Of a DNA stretch of 26,456 nt, positions 22,119-26,456 are shown piece by piece (positions within the stretch are counted from its first letter, which is position 1; every line of letters starts with the position of its first letter). The notes under the pieces are model-generated. The model ran no database searches. It saw only the letters and a program-made list of their open reading frames with translations, and was not told the DNA's origin. The stretch is from an uncultured Collinsella sp. (lineage in GTDB: Bacteria; Actinomycetota; Coriobacteriia; Coriobacteriales; Coriobacteriaceae), in NCBI GenBank assembly GCA_959028445.1, contig CAUFRY010000030.1, forward strand, positions 1 through 26,456. The letters run 5' to 3'. The translations under genes and the position numbers were made by a program.

Positions 22119-22205
22119 GAGACGGGTTTGCTTTGGCAGGTTATCCGGCGCGGGCGCGCACCGGTCATACCGATATCCAGCCCGCCAAAACAAATCCTTC
22201 TCCAA
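22119..22205. repeat. Facing pair of decayed CCAAAA-type repeats in the GH1 leader
   Basis: 22119-22142 matches 18242-18265 at 21 of 24 positions, and about 22178-22205 carries CCAAAACAAATCCTTCTCC in the opposite orientation. The two can pair imperfectly, which would give the GH1 leader a long stem. Confidence 0.5.
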
Positions 22206-22242
22206 ACAGTACAAGCAAACGCCAATGCATCTCGCTTGTTGT

Positions 22243-22254
22243 CTATAACTATAG
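22243..22254. promoter_or_regulatory. Operator-like palindrome overlapping the GH1 -10 box
   Basis: CTATA-AC-TATAG is a perfect 5-bp inverted repeat. The left half reads GTCTATA, similar to the half-sites of GntR/HutC-type regulators such as NagR. The GntR/UTRA protein encoded 130 nt away is the natural candidate to bind it. Confidence 0.5.
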
Positions 22255-22275
22255 CGCTCTAATTTTCTATGTAAA
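22248..22275 (-). promoter_or_regulatory. Promoter of the GH1-PTS operon
   Basis: On the minus strand TTTACA (22270-22275) and TATAGT (22248-22253) are 16 nt apart, a good sigma-A type promoter. The palindrome at 22243-22254 overlaps its -10. Confidence 0.65.
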
Positions 22276-22305
22276 GCGTCTTTTTAACTTTTCTTTATCG
22301 AACTT

Positions 22306-22317
22306 CTTTCATGAAAG
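22306..22317. promoter_or_regulatory. 12-bp perfect palindrome
   Basis: CTTTCATGAAAG lies just upstream of the probable gntR -10 (TATACT, 22342-22347). It could be a second operator; its half-sites differ from the CTATA palindrome. Confidence 0.35.
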
Positions 22318-22384
22318 CCATATGGATGCTTTTTAAATAGGTATACTTTCTTAATATTCAACGCAAATATGAAGGGAGGATTGC

Positions 22385-23104
22385 ATGATTCCCAAATACG
22401 AGGCGATAGCTGCAGATATCCGTCGAAGCATCGAGGACGGCGCCCTTAAGCCGGGCGATAAGTTGCCCACCGTCGTTGAGTTCTGCGAGCTCTATAGCGT
22501 TTCCAAAATCACCGTCAAACGAGCAATTGAGCAGATCACCGAGGAAGGCCTTATTACCAGCCGGCGCGGATCGGGCACCTACGTCAAGGACACGGCGGGG
22601 CTTCCCGGCCAGGTGTTTTTTCAAGGCAAGAACGACCGTGCCCAAGGCTTTTCGTACGAGCATCGCGGGGAGAAAGTAACCTCGGTGGTCTACGATTTCT
22701 CAATCGTCAATCCACCGGCAGAGGTTGCGACCCAGCTGGGAATGGCCGAGGATGACTTCGCCTATCACATCGTGCGCGTGCGCCAGGTCGACGAGAAGCC
22801 CATCGTCATCGAGTACACCTATATGCCGCTCGAACTGATTCCGGGCCTTAAAAAGAAGGACCTGTACGGATCGGTCTACGGCTTTATCCGCGAGCAATGC
22901 GGGCTGAAGATTTCGAGCTTCCATCGCACCATCCGCGCCGTGGCGGCAACCGAGGAAGAAGCCGAGCGCCTGGATACCAAACCTGGCTCTCCCCTGCTCG
23001 AACTCAATCAGATTGGCTTCTTGGATAGCGGCACCGCGTTTGAATATTCTATCTCGCACAACGTGGGCGACCGCTTTGAGCTGCACAACGTAACGCTGGC
23101 CTAG
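22385..23104 (+). CDS. GntR-family regulator with UTRA ligand-binding domain
   Basis: A 239-residue HutC-subfamily GntR regulator. The N-terminal winged helix-turn-helix spans about 1-70, with the signature L-K-P-G-D-K-L-P-T, the recognition helix around S-K-I-T-V-K-R-A-I, and the wing R-R-G-S-G-T-Y-V. The UTRA domain (about 90-235) has the usual small-molecule fold; related proteins bind sugar phosphates or similar effectors. The start is ATG 22385 with GGGAGG about 6 nt upstream. Its position, divergent from the GH1-PTS operon with an operator-like palindrome over that promoter, suggests it represses the operon until a phosphorylated sugar appears. It may also control itself and manA, 72 nt downstream. 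Confidence 0.93.
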   Translation: MIPKYEAIAADIRRSIEDGALKPGDKLPTVVEFCELYSVSKITVKRAIEQITEEGLITSRRGSGTYVKDTAGLPGQVFFQGKNDRAQGFSYEHRGEKVTSVVYDFSIVNPPAEVATQLGMAEDDFAYHIVRVRQVDEKPIVIEYTYMPLELIPGLKKKDLYGSVYGFIREQCGLKISSFHRTIRAVAATEEEAERLDTKPGSPLLELNQIGFLDSGTAFEYSISHNVGDRFELHNVTLA

Positions 23105-23176
23105 TTTTTTAATCCGGTGGGTGCTCGTTTTGAGCTGTCTTACGGGGCACCCGCACAACCTTATGGGAGTATGCAC

Positions 23177-24109
23177 ATGTCCGATTTGATTAAACTCACG
23201 CCGATCTTCCACGAGAAGATCTGGGGCGGGCGCCAGCTCGAAACCGTGTTTGACTACGACATTCCCGAGGGTCCCATCGGTGAGTGCTGGGCCATCTCGG
23301 CCCATCCCAACGGCGACTGCCAGATTGCGGAGGGCCCGTACGCCGGTCACACGCTGTCATGGCTGTGGGCCGAGCACCGCGAGCTCTTTGGCAACTGCGA
23401 GGGCAAGGAGTTCCCGCTGCTCATTAAGATTCTGGACGCCAAGGACGACCTTTCGATCCAGATTCATCCCAACGACGAGTACGCCGCTGAGCACGAGAAC
23501 GGCAGCCTGGGCAAAACCGAGTGCTGGTATGTACTGGACTGCGAGCCCGGTGCCACGATTATCGTCGGCCAGCGCGCGCACGACCGCGCCGAGGCTGCAC
23601 AGATGATCGAGGAGGGCCGTTGGGACGAGATGCTCAACGTGCTGCCGATTCACAAGGGAGACTTTTTCCAGATCGACTCCGGCACCGTTCACGCCATCAA
23701 GACCGGCACGCTGATTCTGGAGACGCAGCAGTCGAGCGACGTGACATATCGCCTGTACGACTACGACCGTCCCGGCACCGATGGTAAGCTGCGTCCGCTG
23801 CACATTGAGCAGAGCCTCGACTGCATCGATTTTGATGCTCAGGCTCCGGTCGACGGTACCGTGACCGCGCCCGAAGTCGACGGCGTGACCGAGCTCGAGT
23901 CTAACTCCTGCTACACCGTCGATCGCGTGCGCGTCGACGGCAGCAAGACCCTCGACCAGCGCTGGCCCTTCATGTGTCTGTCGGTCATCGACGGCGAAGG
24001 CACCGTCTGCGGCGACCCCGTCCACAAGGGAAGCCACCTGCTGGCCCCGAGCACCGTCGGCTCCATCGACCTCGAAGGCAAGATGGAACTGATCATCAGC
24101 CACCTGTAG
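23177..24109 (+). CDS. manA: Mannose-6-phosphate isomerase, cupin type
   Basis: A 310-residue class I phosphomannose isomerase of the short Bacillus ManA/Pmi type, interconverting mannose-6-phosphate and fructose-6-phosphate. Zinc ligands are visible in S-I-Q-I-H-P-N-D (His near 97), K-T-E-C-W-Y (Glu near 114) and G-T-V-H-A-I (His near 172). The N-terminal I-W-G-G-R motif is typical. The start is ATG 23177 with GGGAG 7 nt upstream; ATG 23171 is too close to that site, and the longer frame to 23117 lies in the spacer. It may be co-transcribed with the GntR gene, though the 72-nt spacer can form a small hairpin (GGGTGC with GCACCC). Confidence 0.93.
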   Translation: MSDLIKLTPIFHEKIWGGRQLETVFDYDIPEGPIGECWAISAHPNGDCQIAEGPYAGHTLSWLWAEHRELFGNCEGKEFPLLIKILDAKDDLSIQIHPNDEYAAEHENGSLGKTECWYVLDCEPGATIIVGQRAHDRAEAAQMIEEGRWDEMLNVLPIHKGDFFQIDSGTVHAIKTGTLILETQQSSDVTYRLYDYDRPGTDGKLRPLHIEQSLDCIDFDAQAPVDGTVTAPEVDGVTELESNSCYTVDRVRVDGSKTLDQRWPFMCLSVIDGEGTVCGDPVHKGSHLLAPSTVGSIDLEGKMELIISHL

Positions 24110-24126
24110 GCCACCGGTCCCCAAGT

Positions 24127-24257
24127 GCTCGCCGGGATGGGGCGCGGGGTTTGGTCGCCTGCTCGGATAGTCTTGCTCGCACGGAGAGCACATTAAGTGC
24201 TCTCCGGCTCGTGCGGAACTCGCGATCGACCAAACCCCGCGTCCCATCCCGGCGAGC
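24127..24257. repeat. 131-bp nested palindromic element after manA
   Basis: The outer arms at 24127-24157 and 24227-24257 pair at 30 of 31 positions, the exception being a G-T. Inside, a hairpin CGGAGAGCAC / GTGCTCTCCG (24182-24191, 24197-24206) has loop ATTAA, and CGCAC/GTGCG extends it beyond a bulge. No reading frame and no target-site duplication are seen. It resembles a MITE- or REP-type element; lacking a U-run, it is not a classic terminator. Confidence 0.75.
24182..24257 (+). repeat. Modular element, copy A (hairpin, 6 nt, 17-nt block, C-rich tract)
   Basis: A 10-bp hairpin (24182-24206) is followed after exactly 6 nt by GCGGAACTCGCGATCGA (24213-24229) and then a C-rich tract ending CCCGG. 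The same order is found on the minus strand at 26430-26355. Confidence 0.6.
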
Positions 24258-24276
24258 CTCTGGCTAGTAACGACAA

Positions 24277-24302
24277 TCAAAACGCAACAAGGGGCTCCCC
24301 CG
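24277..24302 (-). repeat. 26-bp direct repeat, left copy
   Basis: Identical over 26 bp to 26225-26250. It comprises the U-rich tail and one arm of a minus-strand terminator. The two copies, 1,948 bp apart, bracket the two-gene cassette. Confidence 0.8.
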
Positions 24303-24324
24303 CTCATCAAACGGGAGAGCCCCT
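24290..24324 (-). terminator. Intrinsic terminator of the nucleotidyltransferase cassette
   Basis: The arms at 24290-24302 and 24312-24324 pair at 12 of 13 positions; on the minus strand the stem is followed by TTGTTGCGTTTTG. It lies 26 nt after the nucleotidyltransferase stop. Confidence 0.75.
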
Positions 24325-24349
24325 CACCATACATAACGAATCAAGGTGC

Positions 24350-25117
24350 CTATAGGTAGACCTTTTCGAGAAACGATAATGTGTCCTGAAGACGCGCTCT
24401 CTCTTTACGATCGGTCTGCCGATTTACATAAGAAGAAAAGTCCGCAAAGAAGTCTCCGGCATCAGCCCTCATTTGCTCTATTAGCTCCAAGCGAGCCGAA
24501 GGCGGCAACAAACCCGCAAGTCGAACAATATCCGAGCGATGCTTTCGTCGATCTTTATCGTTGCAATGGCGCCCTTCTTCATAGCTCCTATTGATATCAA
24601 TGTGTGCACGCATCTTGAGGGGAATGATATGGAGCGCATCGAGCAACGTAATGCCCTCTACGTTCGTTGCGTTGTCGCGAATAAATTCGTAGTAGCCATC
24701 GTCGAGAATAATTGCCGAAAGACTTGATACGGCCTCGTCAAAGGAAAGAGGTGCCACTTCGCTCGTTTCATCTTCGAGCACAAAATCAGGATGTCGGGCA
24801 AATAGCTCAATTTGGCCGGGATAGTCTAGGACTTGCCTTGATCCTTCGGGCAAACAGAACCGATAGTAAGTGCACCTTCCATCGCCGACCTTTCCAGTCT
24901 CATATCCGGCAGCTTTGATAAATGCCCACAATGCAGTGGCGAATTCAACGCCTTTCCCATCAACAATTACGACGACATCCAAGTCTTCAGTAGCTCTAAA
25001 CGAATCGCCCTCATTGTCAAATAGAACGCTGCAGGCCCCTCCACCAATAAGGACGTAACCGCCTTTACAGCCGCTCATGGCATCGGCAAATCGCTCTATT
25101 CCCCTCACTTTTGACAT
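24350..25117 (-). CDS. AbiEii-like nucleotidyltransferase (putative type IV toxin)
   Basis: A 255-residue nucleotidyltransferase-fold protein. The N-terminal G-G-G-A (25-28) and R-A-T-E-D-L-D (41-47, with Asp45 and Asp47 as metal ligands) are the catalytic signature of the AbiEii/AbiGii/MenA superfamily. Later parts also fit: L-K-M-R-A (167-171) and D-x-x-K-H-R-x-D-I-x-R-L (189-200). Known relatives block growth by adding nucleotides to tRNA and are countered by a partner regulator. The start is ATG 25117 with AGGAGG 5 nt upstream; the longer frame to 25213 lies inside the partner gene. It overlaps the regulator by 13 nt, so translation is coupled. GC content is visibly lower than in the flanking genes, suggesting transfer. 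Toxicity is inferred from family and context. Confidence 0.82.
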   Translation of the reverse strand: MSKVRGIERFADAMSGCKGGYVLIGGGACSVLFDNEGDSFRATEDLDVVVIVDGKGVEFATALWAFIKAAGYETGKVGDGRCTYYRFCLPEGSRQVLDYPGQIELFARHPDFVLEDETSEVAPLSFDEAVSSLSAIILDDGYYEFIRDNATNVEGITLLDALHIIPLKMRAHIDINRSYEEGRHCNDKDRRKHRSDIVRLAGLLPPSARLELIEQMRADAGDFFADFSSYVNRQTDRKERARLQDTLSFLEKVYL

Positions 25118-26127
25118 ATCGTCCTCCTGAGCTGTTCGACCGCGTCGAGCAGACGATCTTCTTTGTAATCTGCTTTTGCGCAAGCAACGTATAAGGAAAA
25201 CGGGTCGACACACTGCAAACCCGTCGCGTCAAAACTAATATCGGACGGCGCGTCCACGGGATACGACCAGACCTCAATCACAACTGCCGCCGGTTCGTAC
25301 CACTGAGCCTCCAGCCATCTGTCGCCCATATGCTCTTTCAAGGCCTCTAGCTGATATTTTTCGAGAGCAATGGTTGGAGCAGAGTCTTCATGGGCAAGGT
25401 CGGACATATAGCTAAGGGCAGACACACCGGAAAGCAGCGCATCAACGGCCCGCAATTCTACCCTGTTGATTGTCCCCTTAAGCCGAATGCGTTCTATAAC
25501 TGGCGTGCGAAGATAGTCCTCAAACCCATCCAGCAACGTCTCGGTCGACAGCCCGGCGTCGCACAATATACGCTTTTTGCCGTCACGCATAATCAGCCCA
25601 GGAGCTATAGCAGCGATTTCCGAAAGATAGCCGCTGACGCTTGCCGCGCTTTTGCCACACAAATGCGCTAGGTCGCCGGCGGAGCAGTCAACCCATCGTC
25701 CCGCAATGAGATTTAGAACGATTCGTTGAGATTGGGGCGAAAGCGGGGCAGCAAGAGAAGCACCCAGCACCTCATCGGAAATAACGGCTCCGATAAACGG
25801 CAGAAACGCATTTCGCTCATCTCGGATATATGCAAGCCCCTCCGAAGAAAGCGCGCGCATAAAACCTAAATCCATAGCATCCCAGCAAATTGCCACCGGA
25901 CGAGCATCTATCTTGCGCACTGCATTGACGAGATTTCGCGCCGAAATGACACTGGGCGGTTCTTTTGGTTCCGCAACAATAAAACGGCCTTGCTCAGACA
26001 TGCCGAGTCGTGCCAAGCGAAGCGAAAACCGCTCAAGATACATGCGAGGAATCTGCATCTCAACTGGCTCTGAGTCGATGGCGAGCTCTAAAGAGAAGAG
26101 TCTTTTAGGGGGACAATTTAGCAGCAT
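25105..26127 (-). CDS. Winged-helix regulator paired with the nucleotidyltransferase (putative type IV antitoxin)
   Basis: A 340-residue protein. Residues about 75-125 form a strand-rich part with A-I-C-W-D-A-M-D-L and F-L-P-F-I-G-A; 130-185 is a winged helix-turn-helix (S-P-Q-S-Q-R then a helix with K-S-A-A-S-V-S-G-Y). L-R-T-P-V (206-210), S-G-V-S-A-L (233-238) and the C-terminal V-D-P-F-S-L-Y (307-313) recall the group of HTH proteins, often called MarR-like, that sit before AbiEii-type nucleotidyltransferases in many gut bacteria. That comparison is from memory. In AbiE systems the partner represses the operon and counters the toxin. The start is ATG 26127 with GGTGAG about 5 nt upstream; GTG 26133 is the alternative. 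Coding sequence is AT-richer than the neighbours. Confidence 0.78.
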   Translation of the reverse strand: MLLNCPPKRLFSLELAIDSEPVEMQIPRMYLERFSLRLARLGMSEQGRFIVAEPKEPPSVISARNLVNAVRKIDARPVAICWDAMDLGFMRALSSEGLAYIRDERNAFLPFIGAVISDEVLGASLAAPLSPQSQRIVLNLIAGRWVDCSAGDLAHLCGKSAASVSGYLSEIAAIAPGLIMRDGKKRILCDAGLSTETLLDGFEDYLRTPVIERIRLKGTINRVELRAVDALLSGVSALSYMSDLAHEDSAPTIALEKYQLEALKEHMGDRWLEAQWYEPAAVVIEVWSYPVDAPSDISFDATGLQCVDPFSLYVACAKADYKEDRLLDAVEQLRRTICQK

Positions 26128-26174
26128 GTCCACTCACCGTTTTCATTTCAGTTAAATTTTAGTATCTATCTGAA

Positions 26175-26202
26175 ATTATACTGAATCGTATAAAATCATC
26201 AA
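26175..26202 (-). promoter_or_regulatory. Promoter of the regulator-nucleotidyltransferase cassette
   Basis: On the minus strand TTGATG (26197-26202) and TATAAT (26175-26180) are 16 nt apart, in an AT-rich stretch about 50 nt before the start codon. Confidence 0.65.
26176..26193. promoter_or_regulatory. Operator-like inverted repeat over the cassette -10 box
   Basis: TTATAC-TGAATC-GTATAA is a 6-bp inverted repeat with a 6-nt centre, overlapping the TATAAT box. It suits binding of the winged-helix product and self-repression, as shown for AbiEi. Confidence 0.5.
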
Positions 26203-26224
26203 TCATCAAAGCCAAGCGCACCAT

Positions 26225-26250
26225 TCAAAACGCAACAAGGGGCTCCCCCG
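26225..26250 (-). repeat. 26-bp direct repeat, right copy
   Basis: Identical to 24277-24302; part of the terminator hairpin at 26237-26273. Confidence 0.8.
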
Positions 26251-26273
26251 TTCTTTAACGGGGGGAGCCCCTT
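26237..26273 (-). terminator. Intrinsic terminator upstream of the cassette
   Basis: The arms at 26237-26249 and 26261-26273 pair perfectly over 13 bp; the minus strand continues TTGTTGCGTTTTG, the same tail as the cassette terminator. It would end a minus-strand transcript coming from beyond the right edge. Confidence 0.7.
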
Positions 26274-26456
26274 GCCATGTCTAAGTATTCAACCCACCCG
26301 GCTCTCCAGATCAAAAAGCGGACGAGCAGAGCGACGCTCGCAAGCAACGTTATCTAAGAGCCCGGGCGGGCGTATGGGGCAACATCGATCGCGAGTTCCG
26401 CAATCAGAACCACCCTTAAAAAGGGTGGTTTGCTCTTAGGGTATAACCCACGGGCC
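26274..26456. other. Right-edge region with no supported gene
   Basis: No clear gene is present. On the minus strand one frame is open from the window edge to a TAG at 26354-26356 (33 codons) and could be a gene end, but it runs through the hairpin and 17-nt block of copy B and has no recognisable motif. Copy B occupies 26355-26430. Confidence 0.35.
26355..26430 (-). repeat. Modular element, copy B
   Basis: Read on the minus strand, a perfect 10-bp hairpin AACCACCCTT / AAGGGTGGTT with a TTT loop (26408-26430) is followed after 6 nt by GCGGAACTCGCGATCGA (26385-26401) and a C-rich tract ending CCCGG. The order and the 6-nt spacing equal those of copy A at 24182-24257. Confidence 0.6.

Larger units (their letters stand above)
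22082..22384. other. Divergent regulatory region between GH1 and GntR genes
   Basis: This 303-nt gap holds no gene. From left to right it contains the GH1 leader of about 160 nt with two facing, decayed copies of the CCAAAA-type repeat (22119-22142 and about 22178-22205), the GH1 promoter with an overlapping palindrome (22243-22275), a 12-bp palindrome CTTTCATGAAAG (22306-22317), and a TATACT box (22342-22347) suited to the GntR gene. The part from 22240 to 22384 is much more AT-rich than the surrounding genes. Confidence 0.6.

Noticed and set aside
20636..22336. Long plus-strand open frame (566 codons) opposite the GH1 gene
   Set aside because: Antisense shadow; the minus strand encodes intact GH1 catalytic motifs.
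23357..24334. Minus-strand open frame opposite manA
   Set aside because: Shadow of manA that continues into the palindromic element; no ribosome binding site or motif.
24346..24594. Plus-strand frame opposite the nucleotidyltransferase end
   Set aside because: No ribosome binding site or motif, and it lies wholly within the supported minus-strand gene and its 3' end.
26237..26430. Possible small RNA or tRNA gene at the right edge
   Set aside because: Several stems and a terminator are present, but no cloverleaf, GGTTCRA loop or other known RNA signature was found; the structures are better explained as repeat elements.

Overview
The window looks like chromosome from a high-GC Gram-positive anaerobe of the class Coriobacteriia, most likely Collinsella or a close relative. 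This rests on the high GC, the mix of Firmicutes-like operons (tmk-holB-ricT) with actinobacterial gene types (subclass Ic-like aminotransferase, long NhaA, Lys/Ala-tailed topoisomerase), a lactose/cellobiose-type PTS, NiFe-hydrogenase maturation genes and many short palindromic intergenic repeats. It is inference from gene content; no rRNA or tRNA gene is visible.

Layout. (1) 186-5719, minus: tmk, holB (delta prime), ricT (PSP1 domain, with a very long Arg-rich tail), comF, and an unnamed protein with a PD-(D/E)XK-like C-terminus; genes overlap or nearly touch, except for a hairpin-bearing gap before comF. (2) 5959-6936, plus: membrane-anchored zinc-ribbon protein, facing a bidirectional terminator. 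(3) 7059-12188, minus: tatA, tatC, hypA, hypB, then a type IA topoisomerase, so Tat export and nickel insertion for hydrogenase are co-transcribed. (4) 12342-14012, minus: subclass Ic-like aminotransferase followed by a STAS-domain protein. (5) 14163-14417, plus: small unknown gene. (6) 14504-17052, minus: nhaA, with a terminator-like hairpin in its leader, and Mn-dependent pyrophosphatase ppaC. (7) 17219-24109: a beta-glucoside module. A GH1 (phospho-)beta-glucosidase, PTS IIC, IIB and IIA and a ROK glucokinase lie on the minus strand; a GntR/UTRA regulator and manA lie on the plus strand, and an operator-like palindrome overlaps the GH1 promoter. (8) 24350-26127, minus: an AT-richer two-gene cassette, a winged-helix regulator and an AbiEii-like nucleotidyltransferase, read as a type IV toxin-antitoxin/abortive-infection-like pair, lying between two copies of one 26-bp terminator repeat.

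How the genes fit together. The PTS would import and phosphorylate a beta-glucoside, the GH1 enzyme would split it into glucose and glucose-6-phosphate, and glucokinase would recover the free glucose. The regulator would sense a phosphosugar. TatA/C exports folded proteins such as hydrogenase small subunits while HypA/B load nickel into the partner subunit.

The most unusual signals are: the type IV TA-like cassette and its repeat boundaries; a modular element (hairpin, 6 nt, 17-nt conserved block, C-rich tract) present twice in opposite orientation around that cassette; a family of intergenic hairpins that share a GTCCC-type loop but differ in their arms; a terminator-like structure in the nhaA leader; and a hairpin hiding the comF ribosome binding site.
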